DNA of 64,000 nt from Cohnella faecalis (lineage in GTDB: Bacteria; Bacillota; Bacilli; Paenibacillales; Paenibacillaceae): contig NZ_QXJM01000032.1 in assembly GCF_003570905.1 (NCBI RefSeq), forward strand, positions 1-64,000, read 5' to 3'. Position 1 is the first letter of the stretch. The number at the start of each line of letters is the position of its first letter. The notes beneath the pieces are model-generated. The model did no database searches. It was not told the origin of the DNA and saw only the letters and a list, made by a program, of their open reading frames with translations. This document shows, piece after piece, positions 18,723 through 27,887 of the stretch. A program made the translations under genes and the position numbers.

Positions 18723-21700
18723 ATGGAAAAATGGGTAAAATGGACGTCGCGTTTCCGCTTCGGAATACTCGCGTTGTGGCTCGGCCTCGCGGCCGTATCG
18801 GTAATAGCGCTCCCTGATCTGCAAGCCATCGTCGAAAAAACGGAACAAAAATTTTTGCCTGCCGATTCGGAATCTCAGCAAGCCCTTCGGCTTCTGGAGC
18901 AGCTCAATCCCGATGCGAAATCCCGCTCCACCGCCGTCATCGTTCTCTCCCGGGACGGAGGGTTAAAGCAGGCGGACAAAACGTGGATGAACGACTTGCT
19001 CGCCGGAATAGAAACCGACAAACAAAGGCTTGGCATCGCATCCGTGCTGTCTGCCAATACGCAGCCCGAATTGTCCGAACGGTTCGTCAGCAAGGACGGT
19101 ACGACGACAATTGCGATGGTAAACCTTCCGAAAGAGACCTTCGAGGAAGACACGAAGGAGACTGTGACCGAGCTGAAAAAGCTGCTGGCCGATTCGCCGG
19201 AAGGAGCGAAGGCTTCCTTGACGGGGAGCGCTCCGATCTCGCAGGACTTTCAGCAATCGTCGCAGGACGGATTGGCGAAGACGGAGCTCATTACCGTCAT
19301 ACTCGTCTTTGTTATTCTGCTGTTCGTCTTCCGCTCGCCAGTCGCTCCCTTCATACCGCTCATTACGATAGGAATTAGCGTCGTTATTTCCCGCGGCCTG
19401 ATCGCCGTCGCCAACGATTACGGAATGCCGGTATCCAACTTCACGCAATCGTTCCTCATCGCGGTGCTGTTCGGAGCCGGAACCGATTACTGCATCCTGC
19501 TGATTCAGCGCTTCCGGGAAGAGCTGGTCAAGGATGGCGATCGGATCGCCGCTCTTTCGCGAACGATGAGAGGAGTCGGCAAGACGATTTTCTTCTCGGC
19601 CAGCACCGTGTTCGCGGCCTTTTTCCTTATCGGATTTGCGAAATTCGGCATTTACCAGTCTGCTGTCGGCGTATCCATTGGGGTAATTGTCACGCTCATT
19701 GCCGGCGTTACGCTTGCCCCCGCCTTGCTGCTTATGTTCGGAAGAGCCGCTTTCTGGCCTTTTCGCGTCGAGCAAGGCCGCGGACACGGCGATTCGAAGC
19801 TTTGGACCGCCGCCGCTCGTTTCTCCGCGAAGCGGGCCGGTCTGATTATCGCGGCGGCAATCGTCTTGCTGGCGCCTCTGACGCTGCTCTTTCAAGGCAA
19901 GCGATCCTTCGACGACATCGCCGAAATCAATCCGGGCTTGAGCTCGGTCTCGGGCTTCCGCCAGGTGGAGAAGGCTTTCGGCTCGGGCGAGCTTTTCCCC
20001 GTCACGCTGGTCGCGGAGTTCCCTTCCTCCGTTCGGACGCCGGAAGCGCTCGCTGCGATTGAACAAGCCAGCGCCGAGCTGGCGAAGCGGCCCGACGTGC
20101 AGGAGGTCCGGAGCGCCGTGCGGCCTCTCGGACGCCAATTAACGGAGCTGACCGTATCCGATCAGCTCGGCAAAACGAACGATGCCCTCGGCGAGCTTAA
20201 GCAAGGCGTCTCCGATGTCGGCTCCGGCTTGAGCGAAGCGCAAGCCGAGCTTAGCAACGGCCGAAAAGACGTCGAAAAGCTGACGGACGGCCTGAACCAA
20301 CTAGCGACGGGCGCCGTCCAATCGCGGGACGGAGCAGGGAAGCTCGCGCAAGGGCTGGAGCAAAGCCGGGACGGAGCCGCTTCGTTGAATTCAGGACTGC
20401 AAGGAACGAGCAAAGCCGTCTCATCGATGAAAACCGATATCGACGAGCTGCTCGCCAACCATCCGGAATTGAAAAACGATTCTAACCTGCTAGCAATCGC
20501 AGGCAAGCAGCAGGCCGTCGCGGAGGGCTTGAAGCAGATTGCGGTCGGCGCCGCTCCGCTTAGTCAAGGGCTGATCGCTCTGGCACCCGCGGCTCGCCAA
20601 CTGGAGAGCGGCTTCGCCAAGCTGGCGGAAGCGCAGCGGCAAGCAGCCGCAGGAAGCGCAACGTTGGAGGACGGCCTGGGGAAACTGACGGAAGGATTAA
20701 AGCAGGGCGCCGATGGGCTCGGCCGGGTAACTGACGGACTTGACCAAGTGCGAACGGCGCAGGAAAGCATCGCCAAGGAAGGCGGCAAGCAAATAGGCGG
20801 CTGGGTGCTGCCGGCCGAAGCGCTTAATTCCGAGCAATTGAAGCAAGCGCTCGACGCTTATGTGTCGTCCGACGGCAAGACGGCGAAGTTCGACGTCATC
20901 TTGAAATCCAATCCGTATGCAGGCGAGTCGATGGATGCGACGGAAGAGCTGACGTCGGCGCTTCGCGAATCATTAGGCGGCATGACTGCCGTCGCAGGCG
21001 CGAAAGTGTACGCGTCCGGAACGACGGCGCAATACGCCGAGCTGCGGGATATTTCCTTTAACGATTTCGTCCGCACAGGCGGGCTGGTGCTCGCGGGAAT
21101 CGCGCTCGTGCTCATGCTCCTGCTTCGGTCCGTGCTCGCGCCCATTTACGTGCTGCTTTCTCTGGGTTTCAACTATTTCGTAACCATGGGATTGATGGAG
21201 TTTCTGTTCGTCAAAATACTCGGATATCCGGGGCTATCATGGACGGTATCTTTCTTCGTCTTCCTTATCATTGTCGCTCTGGGCGTCGACTACAGCATAT
21301 TCCTGATGGCCCGCTTCAAGGAAGAATATCGCCCTGGAGGCGTGAAGGCGGCAATGGCCAAAGCGATGAAGACAACGGGCGGGGTTATCGTCTCGGCTGC
21401 TGTCATCATGGGCGGGACGTTCGGAGCGATGGGCTTCTCCGGAGTCGATACGCTCGTTCAAATCGGGGTAGGAACGCTGATTGGACTTCTGCTCTACGCT
21501 ACCGTCTTCATGGCATTGATCGTCCCTTCCTTCTCGTTCTTGCTGGGAGAGGCCAATTGGTGGCCCTTCCGCAAGCGCGGCACCGATCAAGTAAGGGGGC
21601 CGCGTCAGCCGAGCTCGAATAGGCCGATAGCCGATCAATTGCCGAAGCCATGCTTTACACGAACAAAGGCTGTCCTTCCCGCTTGGGAGAGGACAGCCTT

Positions 21701-21773
21701 TTGTTTGATTGTTCGATTTAAGATTTCGCGCCGAACACTTCCGGAGTCATCATCTTGTCGTAGAAGCCCGTGA
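18723..21773 (+). CDS. MMPL/RND-superfamily exporter, C-terminus probably frameshifted
   Basis: The ATG at 18723 follows AGGAGG. The protein has two MMPL halves of about six membrane helices each (first half: FLIAVLFGAGTDYCILLIQRF; second half: IVALGVDYSIFLMARFKEEY). Between them lies a long exported region of repeated LxxGL/LxxLxxG heptads (LKQGVSDVGSGLSEAQ, LTDGLNQLATG), typical of Gram-positive YdfJ/MmpL-like proteins. Substrates for the family include lipids and drugs. The annotated end is suspect: the frame runs through a terminator hairpin into the convergent aldolase. If one base is missing just after WWPFRKR, the protein would stop at 21622, before the hairpin. Regulation is probably by the divergent TetR. 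Confidence 0.9.
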   Translation: MEKWVKWTSRFRFGILALWLGLAAVSVIALPDLQAIVEKTEQKFLPADSESQQALRLLEQLNPDAKSRSTAVIVLSRDGGLKQADKTWMNDLLAGIETDKQRLGIASVLSANTQPELSERFVSKDGTTTIAMVNLPKETFEEDTKETVTELKKLLADSPEGAKASLTGSAPISQDFQQSSQDGLAKTELITVILVFVILLFVFRSPVAPFIPLITIGISVVISRGLIAVANDYGMPVSNFTQSFLIAVLFGAGTDYCILLIQRFREELVKDGDRIAALSRTMRGVGKTIFFSASTVFAAFFLIGFAKFGIYQSAVGVSIGVIVTLIAGVTLAPALLLMFGRAAFWPFRVEQGRGHGDSKLWTAAARFSAKRAGLIIAAAIVLLAPLTLLFQGKRSFDDIAEINPGLSSVSGFRQVEKAFGSGELFPVTLVAEFPSSVRTPEALAAIEQASAELAKRPDVQEVRSAVRPLGRQLTELTVSDQLGKTNDALGELKQGVSDVGSGLSEAQAELSNGRKDVEKLTDGLNQLATGAVQSRDGAGKLAQGLEQSRDGAASLNSGLQGTSKAVSSMKTDIDELLANHPELKNDSNLLAIAGKQQAVAEGLKQIAVGAAPLSQGLIALAPAARQLESGFAKLAEAQRQAAAGSATLEDGLGKLTEGLKQGADGLGRVTDGLDQVRTAQESIAKEGGKQIGGWVLPAEALNSEQLKQALDAYVSSDGKTAKFDVILKSNPYAGESMDATEELTSALRESLGGMTAVAGAKVYASGTTAQYAELRDISFNDFVRTGGLVLAGIALVLMLLLRSVLAPIYVLLSLGFNYFVTMGLMEFLFVKILGYPGLSWTVSFFVFLIIVALGVDYSIFLMARFKEEYRPGGVKAAMAKAMKTTGGVIVSAAVIMGGTFGAMGFSGVDTLVQIGVGTLIGLLLYATVFMALIVPSFSFLLGEANWWPFRKRGTDQVRGPRQPSSNRPIADQLPKPCFTRTKAVLPAWERTAFCLIVRFKISRRTLPESSSCRRSP
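21664..21704. terminator. terminator between the MMPL gene and the aldolase
   Basis: AAAGGCTGTCCT pairs with AGGACAGCCTTT, followed by TTGTTTGATT. It lies between convergent genes and could serve both. Its position argues that the MMPL gene ends before 21664. Confidence 0.8.
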
Positions 21774-22686
21774 AGTTGTCGCGGTCGGCGGAAGCGCGCA
21801 GCGCCATAGCCGAACGAGGATGCTCGTCGAGCATTCCCGTGATCATGTCCGGAATGAGGTAGCCCCATTCTTCCTTCTCGCGCAGCTTCAGCATGTGTTT
21901 CTCGATCATGCCGAGTACCGGACGAAGATCGTAGCCCGGCTTCGTCAGCTTGGCGAGCAGCAACTCGGTCGGCGTATTGCCGGCCGCGCGGCCCATTCCG
22001 TATACGGAAGCGTCTAGCAGCTCAACGCCCAACTGCGCCGCGGTCAGCGTGTTGGCAAAAGCAAGCTGCATATTGTTGTGCGTATGAACGCCCAAACGTT
22101 TGTTTTTGAGAGCGCGGCGGAATTTCTCGACCAGGTAGCGGAAGTCATCCGGATCGAGGCTGCCGAAAGAATCGACGATGTAGACGATGTCCACCGGGCT
22201 GTCATTGATAATGGCGAGCGATTCGTTCAACTCGTTGTCCATAACGTTGGACAGTGCCATAATGTTGATCGTCGTCTCGTAGCCGCGGTCGTGGAACAAG
22301 GAAACCAGTTCCGTCGCTTTGGCCGTATCCCGGGCGTATGTCGCAACGCGGATCAGGTCGAGCATCGACTCGCTGCGGTTCAGCACGTCGGCTTCGTCCA
22401 CGCGTCCGATGTCCACGAGGGCGGACAGCTTCGTTTTCTTTTTGTCGATGATTTTGCGCAGGAAATCGTCGTTCAGAAAACGCCAAGGTCCTTCGCTTCC
22501 ATCGCTTTTCAGCAGCTTGGCCGAGTTTTTGTAGCCGATTTCCATATACTCGACGCCTGCTTCGTTCAGCGATTCGTACAGATCCTGAACGAACGGTACG
22601 CTGAAATCCCAATTATTAACCAGACCGCCGTCACGCACGGTGCAGTCGACGATTTTGCAGTGGTTGTATTTGCTATGCTCGCTCAT
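21718..22686 (-). CDS. HMGL-like (DRE-TIM) aldolase, 4-hydroxy-2-oxovalerate aldolase type
   Basis: 322 residues. The DRE-TIM metallolyase signature is present as KIVDCTVRDGG with Asp and Arg in place, and the C-terminal metal ligands appear as GVHTHNN. The ELLDASVYGMGRAAGNTPTE segment matches the usual end of the barrel. The family includes 4-hydroxy-2-oxovalerate aldolase, isopropylmalate synthase and HMG-CoA lyase; the first is the nearest type by overall layout, but no acetaldehyde dehydrogenase partner or other meta-cleavage gene is nearby. The true substrate is open. The gene appears to stand alone. Confidence 0.8.
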   Translation of the reverse strand: MSEHSKYNHCKIVDCTVRDGGLVNNWDFSVPFVQDLYESLNEAGVEYMEIGYKNSAKLLKSDGSEGPWRFLNDDFLRKIIDKKKTKLSALVDIGRVDEADVLNRSESMLDLIRVATYARDTAKATELVSLFHDRGYETTINIMALSNVMDNELNESLAIINDSPVDIVYIVDSFGSLDPDDFRYLVEKFRRALKNKRLGVHTHNNMQLAFANTLTAAQLGVELLDASVYGMGRAAGNTPTELLLAKLTKPGYDLRPVLGMIEKHMLKLREKEEWGYLIPDMITGMLDEHPRSAMALRASADRDNFTGFYDKMMTPEVFGAKS

Positions 22687-23107
22687 AAACGTTTCAATCT
22701 CCTTTGACCCATCGATTCGGTTGCTTGACGCATATCCTCATATTTTACACCAGTCCGACCTTTTTTGCTATCTGTCCTGTAAAAATGTAGGGATTTCGGG
22801 AACTTCGGAAAACTCTGGCTATGGTGGTGGGTGAGATGCGTATTCAAGCTGTAACCGTATAGACACCGCTCATGTGGGTTCGACTGGCCTACGCTGATCA
22901 CGCCAAACTGGAAACCAGAGCCGAAGCCTCTGCTAATAACGCGGCTTCCAAGCGGCAAGCAAAAACGACTTCGGTGTCTCTTGGACGTTGAAGAAGCTTT
23001 GCGACATCGGTAGACGATTGCTGGTGCCGCGCAGCGGCATGTAAGTCTAATATTCAAAAAAAAGAGACCGCATCGCTGCGCCCCCTTCTTCTATTCCCTC
23101 TACATCG
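22687..23107. other. 420-base non-coding stretch, possible structured RNA
   Basis: I find no convincing gene here. The plus strand from about 22850 to 23050 can form several short hairpins (CTGG-AAA-CCAG; CAGAG with CTCTG; TGCCGC-GCA-GCGGCA near 23026-23041) and a longer-range pairing GACACCG (22861) with CGGTGTC (22972). The open frames on either strand lack ribosome-binding sites. A small RNA is possible, but I cannot assign a family. Confidence 0.3.
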
Positions 23108-23383
23108 CTAAATGACATGAAATACGATATCTTCCCCTCGGCAATCCAGCACCAGGCTGCTTCCGTCCAGAAACCACAAATCTTTGCGCTCTACAAAAAA
23201 AGTAAGCTTTCCGGCAGTCGTCGTCAAGGCGGCTTCCTGCGGCGTATCTCTCGAAATGCCGAAGGCGAAGGGTGATTCGCCTCCGCTTACGTAACGGACA
23301 AACACGCGAATGTGCTCGCCTTCGTCGAAGCCCCATTCCTTTTTGAAGCAGGCCAGCGCGGAAGACGTAACGGTCAGCTCCAC
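23108..23383 (-). CDS. HesB/YneR-like small protein
   Basis: About 91 residues with the HesB/IscA-like beta fold of the YneR type: VTSSALACFKKEWGFDEG, then IRVFVRYVSGG and FAFGISRDTP, ending in LVLDCRGEDIVFHVI. The three-cysteine cluster ligand set of true IscA is absent, so it is unlikely to be an A-type Fe-S carrier, as in other YneR-like proteins. I chose the GTG at 23383, which has GGGGTG seven bases upstream; a GTG at 23392 is also possible. It stands alone. Confidence 0.75.
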   Translation of the reverse strand: MELTVTSSALACFKKEWGFDEGEHIRVFVRYVSGGESPFAFGISRDTPQEAALTTTAGKLTFFVERKDLWFLDGSSLVLDCRGEDIVFHVI

Positions 23384-23537
23384 AACGTTCACCCCGATCG
23401 CTTATTTGGCTACATCTTTATTTTATACTTCCGTACGCCCATTAATGCAAGCGTTTTCAAGCGCCATATTCCAACATGGGTTCTCGTCGTTCGGGCCTTT
23501 CCCCTCAGGAGTTCTCGCATGAACACGCGCCGTCGCA

Positions 23538-24515
23538 TTACGGCATTTTCCGTCCGCGAGAGGTCGTGTACAGCAAATACCATTCTTCCCTCGACAGCTC
23601 AACGTCCGTTGCCTTTCCGCTTGCAATAATGCGTTCCGGCTTAACCGTGCCGATGACAGGTTGAATGCCCGCCGGATGGCGCAGCAGGAACGCCAGCACG
23701 ATCGCTTCGCGGGACGTGCCTTTCTCTTCCGCGAGCTTGGCGACGAGCGCCGCCGTATCTTTCACATTAGAGGCCGCCCCTTCGAGGCTCGCGCCGCTGA
23801 ACAATCCCCGGGCGAGCGGAGACCACGCCTGGATTTGCACATTCTCCAAACGGCAATATTCGGTCGTCCCCTCCGGATAGCTCACTTGCTTGCCCGCATC
23901 TTGGTTGACGTGCACGACGCTGTCGAGCCAGTCCAGCTTCAGCAAGCTGAGTTCCAATTGGTTTGCGACGAGAGGCTCGTCCAGCGAGGCTTGAATAAGC
24001 CGCATCTGGGCAGCGCTCATGTTCGATACGCCGAACCTCTTCACTTTGCCGGCTTGCTTCAGCTTGCCGAACGCTTCCGCGATTTCGTCGGGCTCCATGA
24101 GCGGGTCGGGACGGTGCAAGAGCAAGACATCCAGCTGCCCGACGCCGAGTCGCGACAAAATGCCGTCCACGCTATTCAGAATATGATCCTTGGAGAAGTC
24201 GAATCGGTTCGACTGCCCTTCGGCCTGAGCGAGAACGATGCCGCATTTGGACTGAAGTATGATTCGGTCGCGAAGCTCAGGCCGCTCCTTCAACACTTCT
24301 CCGAATACTTGCTCGGCTTTGCCGAACGTATAAATGTCGGCGTGGTCGAACATGTTGATCCCGGCTTCCAGCGCGGCATCTACCGCCTCGTGGGCTTCCT
24401 TGACGTTCGCCGCCGTTACCGGGTTGCGGTTCCAGCCGCCTCCGAGGCCCATGCAGCCGAGAGCGAGCCTGCTTGCGTTGATTCCATGCTTATGTAGGGA
24501 GATGCTACGACTCAT
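23538..24515 (-). CDS. aldo/keto reductase (YdhF-like)
   Basis: 325 residues of the NADPH-dependent aldo/keto reductase barrel. Catalytic residues are visible: Asp and Tyr in MFDHADIYTFGKAEQVFGE, Lys in ILQSKCGI and His in DVLLLHRPDP. LALGCMGLGGGW opens the barrel, and the C-terminal cofactor segment reads QPVIGTVKPERI. Close relatives are general carbonyl reductases, and the natural substrate cannot be told. GAGGTGATCC lies before the ATG at 24515. Confidence 0.9.
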   Translation of the reverse strand: MSRSISLHKHGINASRLALGCMGLGGGWNRNPVTAANVKEAHEAVDAALEAGINMFDHADIYTFGKAEQVFGEVLKERPELRDRIILQSKCGIVLAQAEGQSNRFDFSKDHILNSVDGILSRLGVGQLDVLLLHRPDPLMEPDEIAEAFGKLKQAGKVKRFGVSNMSAAQMRLIQASLDEPLVANQLELSLLKLDWLDSVVHVNQDAGKQVSYPEGTTEYCRLENVQIQAWSPLARGLFSGASLEGAASNVKDTAALVAKLAEEKGTSREAIVLAFLLRHPAGIQPVIGTVKPERIIASGKATDVELSREEWYLLYTTSRGRKMP

Positions 24516-24540
24516 TATGGATCACCTCATCGCAAATTTA

Positions 24541-24692
24541 GAACGCCTTGAGTCAAATCTCTCTAATTCTAAAGGCTGTGCGCCGGAAATGCGACGCCTT
24601 TCATCACAACTCCTCCGGAAAATCCGTCCGCGCTCCGACTTTGTGACGCCTTGCACCACAACTCCTCCGCAAATCCGTCCGCACACCGACAG
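24541..24692. repeat. short 52-bp direct repeat (2 good copies, 1 decayed)
   Basis: GACGCCTTTCATCACAACTCC at 24593 recurs as GACGCCTTGCACCACAACTCC at 24645, a spacing of 52 bases, with matching ATCCGTCCGC downstream in each. A degenerate third copy may start at 24541. It lies upstream of the aldo/keto reductase start and is unrelated in sequence to the 51-bp arrays. Confidence 0.65.
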
Positions 24693-24751
24693 TGGAAGCC
24701 GCTTTTCTAATTATATCGAAGCGGCCCGCGCGATGTAAGGAAGCCGCTGGA

Positions 24752-24794
24752 AACAAATACGGCTGCCTGCCTTCCTGGAGAAGGCAAACAGCCG
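24752..24794 (-). terminator. gntK terminator
   Basis: On the minus strand CGGCTG-TTT-GCCTTC pairs with GAAGGC-AGG-CAGCCG, followed by TATTTGTTT, just after the gntK stop. Confidence 0.75.
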
Positions 24795-24807
24795 CGTTGC
24801 GCAGCCG

Positions 24808-26358
24808 TTAGCGCGCAGAATACTTTTCTTGAAATTTGGCGATATGCTCGTATTCTTCCTCCAGCTTGCGGGATAGCCGAACGTAAATCGGCAGCAGCTC
24901 CCGATAGATCGCCGCCGATTCCGGGTTCGGGGCGTGCTCGTGCGTCGTACCGACCATACCGGCGACGGCGCCGCTAAGCGAATCGGTCTTGCCGAACGCG
25001 TACAGCCCAAGCACGACCGCACCGAGACAGGAGCTTTCGAAGCTTTCGGGGATAACTACCGTCTGACCGAAAATATCCGCCATCATTTGCCGCCAGAGGG
25101 GGGAGCGCGCAAAGCCGCCCGTCGCCATTATTTTTCGCGGCACTCCGATCGTCTCCTGCATCGCCAAATTGACCGCGTATAGATTATAGATGACGCCTTC
25201 CAGAACAGAGCGAATCATATGCTCCTTCCGGTGATGCAGCGTAAGTCCGAAGAAAGATCCCCGGGCATCGGGATTCCATAGCGGCGCCCTTTCTCCCGTC
25301 AGATACGGATGAAAAAGCAGACCGTCGGAGCCGGGACGCACTCTTTCGGCTATTTTCGTCAGCACGTCGTAAGGACTGATGCCAAGCCTAAGCGCCGTCT
25401 CGGTCTCCGATGCGGCGAATTCCTCCTTCACCCAACGAAAGATGACTCCCCCGTTGTTGACCGGGCCTCCGATCACCCATTTGCTATTTGCCAGAGCATA
25501 GCAGAAATATCTCCCCTTCGGGTCCGTAATCGGCTTGTCCACCACCGTGCGAATGGCTCCGCTCGTGCCGATCGTAACCGCGACGACGCCCGGATCGACC
25601 GCGTCGACTCCCAAATTCGACAGCACCCCGTCGCTTGCGCCGACGACAAAAGGCGTGGAAGGAGACAGTCCCATCTCGGCGGCGTAACGGGAATCGAGAC
25701 CGTCCAGCCGGTAAGTCGTCGGAACGAGCCGCGACAGCCGTTCCGGGCCGACTCCTGCGACGGACAGCGCTTCTTCATCCCAATCGAGCGCGTTCAGATT
25801 GAACAGTCCGGTCGCGGAGGCGATCGAATGATCGATGACATATTCGCCGAACAGCTTAAATAAGACATACTCCTTGATCGATACGAATTTCACCGCGTCG
25901 CGAAAAACGTCGGGACGATCGTTGCGAAGCCATAGCAGCTTGGACAACGGGGACATCGGATGAATCGGCGTTCCGGTCCGCAAATAAATGGAATGTCCGC
26001 CCATGTCCGCCTTCAGATTGTTCGTCCATTCAGCGCTGCGGTTATCCGCCCATGTCAGACAGCGCATTAACGGCTTGCCGTCCCCGCTCACGGGGATAAC
26101 GCTGTGCATCGCCGAGCTGCAGGATACGAACATGACCCGCTCCGGCGGAACGCCGCTTTTGTCCATCACTTGTTTGACCGAACGGACGGCGGCGGCCAAT
26201 ATCTCGTCCGGATCCTGCTCGGCTACCGAAGGCGCCGGCGTGTACAGCGGATATTCGTTATTCGCTGTCGCGACAACGGCACCGTCTTCCAGGTACAGCA
26301 CTGCTTTCGTGCTGGTCGTTCCGATATCGATTCCGATCATGCAATCGTGCTTTGTCAA
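24808..26358 (-). CDS. gntK: gluconokinase (FGGY family)
   Basis: 516 residues. It phosphorylates gluconate to 6-phosphogluconate for the pentose phosphate pathway. The FGGY ATPase fold is complete: phosphate-1 loop IGIDIGTTSTKAVL, catalytic-region GASDGVLSNLGVDA, VAVTIGTSGAIR, and the C-terminal adenosine motif IMATGGFARSPLW. The motif LTWADNRSAEW is typical of B. subtilis-type GntK. It is the last gene of gntR-gntP-gntK, 47 bases after the permease, and is followed by a terminator. Confidence 0.93.
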   Translation of the reverse strand: MTKHDCMIGIDIGTTSTKAVLYLEDGAVVATANNEYPLYTPAPSVAEQDPDEILAAAVRSVKQVMDKSGVPPERVMFVSCSSAMHSVIPVSGDGKPLMRCLTWADNRSAEWTNNLKADMGGHSIYLRTGTPIHPMSPLSKLLWLRNDRPDVFRDAVKFVSIKEYVLFKLFGEYVIDHSIASATGLFNLNALDWDEEALSVAGVGPERLSRLVPTTYRLDGLDSRYAAEMGLSPSTPFVVGASDGVLSNLGVDAVDPGVVAVTIGTSGAIRTVVDKPITDPKGRYFCYALANSKWVIGGPVNNGGVIFRWVKEEFAASETETALRLGISPYDVLTKIAERVRPGSDGLLFHPYLTGERAPLWNPDARGSFFGLTLHHRKEHMIRSVLEGVIYNLYAVNLAMQETIGVPRKIMATGGFARSPLWRQMMADIFGQTVVIPESFESSCLGAVVLGLYAFGKTDSLSGAVAGMVGTTHEHAPNPESAAIYRELLPIYVRLSRKLEEEYEHIAKFQEKYSAR

Positions 26359-26405
26359 AGTAACGTCCTTCTCTCCCTGTAAAATGGCCGACTATCGACT
26401 AACGA

Positions 26406-27767
26406 CTATACGAATGCGCTGACCGCCAAAATAAAGATCAGTCCAAGTACGGACAGCAGCGTCTCCATGACCGTCCACGTCTTCAACGTCTGGGACACGG
26501 ACATATTGAAAAACTCCTTGACCATCCAGAACCCCGCGTCGTTAACGTGCGACAGCACAAGCGATCCGGCTCCCGTCGCAAGCACGGCCAGTTCGACGTT
26601 AGCTCCCGGAGTAAGGGCAAGCACTGGAGCGACGATTCCGGCGGACGTTGTCATCGCGACGGTCGCCGAGCCGGTGGCGACGCGGATCAAGCCGGCTACC
26701 AGCCATGCGAACAGGATGACGTTCACGTTCGCGTGTACCGCCATTTCGGCTATCGCTTTGCCGACTCCGCTGTCGATCAGCACTTGCTTGAACGCTCCGC
26801 CTCCGCCGATGATAAGAACGATTCCTGCAATTGGCGCCAAGGATTCGGATGTGTACCGTGAAATTTGCTCCTTCGTGAAGCCTCTCGCATAGCCAAGCGA
26901 GAAGAACGAGAAGACGACCGCGATCAGGAGCGCGATAATTTCATGGCCGATGAACTCGCACAATCGGGTGAATCCGCTCGTCGCCTCCGGATCGGCAATG
27001 GTCGCTACGGAGCCTATGAGCATAAGAATAACCGGAAGCAAAATCGTGAACAACGTAATCCCGAAGCCCGGCAGCCGCCGTTCTTCCTTCATGGCGAATT
27101 GTTCGACGAGCTGCTCGGACGGCTCCACCTGTATACGGCGTCCGATCCACTTGCCGAAGACGGGACCGGAAATCAGTGCGACCGGAATTCCGATCAGGAA
27201 CGAATACAAAATCGTTTGGCCCAAATTCGCGTTATAAGCGTCGATGGCGATCATCGGAGCCGGATGCGGAGGGACGAGTCCGTGAACGGTAGACAGTCCG
27301 GCAAGCACCGGTATGCCGATTTGCAGAAGCGGCATTTTCGTTTTGCGGGCGACGATGAACACAATCGGGATAAGCAGAATGACCCCAACCTCGAAAAAAA
27401 CCGGAATTCCGACGAGAAAGCCGACTGCGAGCATGGCCCAATGTACCCGCTTGTCTCCAAACTTATCGATAAGCGTAGTCGCGATCCGCTCGGCTCCTCC
27501 TGACTCCGCCATCATTTTGCCGAGCATTGTCCCAAGCCCGATGACGATCGCAATCGTTCCGAGCGTACCCCCGAGCCCTTTCGTAATCGAAGCTACCGCG
27601 TCCGAAGGCTTCATTCCCGCGAGAAGCGCCAGCAGAATGCTGGCTAGCAGCAGAGTAACGAACGGGTTCCATTTCAGCTTGGAAATGAATCCGATAAGAA
27701 AGACGATAGCGACCAACGTCCAAATCAGAAGCGTCGCGTTGTGGCTTAAGCCGAATATGGCGCTCAT
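26406..27767 (-). CDS. gntP: gluconate permease, GntP family
   Basis: 453 residues with about twelve to fourteen hydrophobic helices. Recognisable GntP segments are KLKWNPFVTLLLASILLAL, GKMMAESGGAERIATTLID, GLVPPHPAPMIA and IVLIIGGGGAFKQVLIDSG. It imports gluconate by proton symport. A perfect GntR-type palindrome lies 72 bases upstream of the start, in the gap after gntR. Confidence 0.95.
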   Translation of the reverse strand: MSAIFGLSHNATLLIWTLVAIVFLIGFISKLKWNPFVTLLLASILLALLAGMKPSDAVASITKGLGGTLGTIAIVIGLGTMLGKMMAESGGAERIATTLIDKFGDKRVHWAMLAVGFLVGIPVFFEVGVILLIPIVFIVARKTKMPLLQIGIPVLAGLSTVHGLVPPHPAPMIAIDAYNANLGQTILYSFLIGIPVALISGPVFGKWIGRRIQVEPSEQLVEQFAMKEERRLPGFGITLFTILLPVILMLIGSVATIADPEATSGFTRLCEFIGHEIIALLIAVVFSFFSLGYARGFTKEQISRYTSESLAPIAGIVLIIGGGGAFKQVLIDSGVGKAIAEMAVHANVNVILFAWLVAGLIRVATGSATVAMTTSAGIVAPVLALTPGANVELAVLATGAGSLVLSHVNDAGFWMVKEFFNMSVSQTLKTWTVMETLLSVLGLIFILAVSAFV

Positions 27768-27838
27768 AAAATCCTCCTCTGGCTGTATAAAGCTGTCATC
27801 ATGTAGTCTGGCTAATTCAAAAAAAATCCAATCTGTAT

Positions 27839-27852
27839 ACTTGTCGACAAGT
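27839..27852. promoter_or_regulatory. GntR operator upstream of gntP
   Basis: ACTTGTCGACAAGT is a perfect 14-bp palindrome closely resembling the known gnt operator of B. subtilis (ACTTGTATACAAGT core). It lies between gntR and gntP. Confidence 0.75.
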
Positions 27853-27887
27853 TAAGCCGAAGAAGACGGCGAAAACCGTCACCCTGC

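Noticed and set aside
22840..23060. 6S RNA
   Set aside because: Size and region were suggestive, but I could not form the long closing stem and central bubble.
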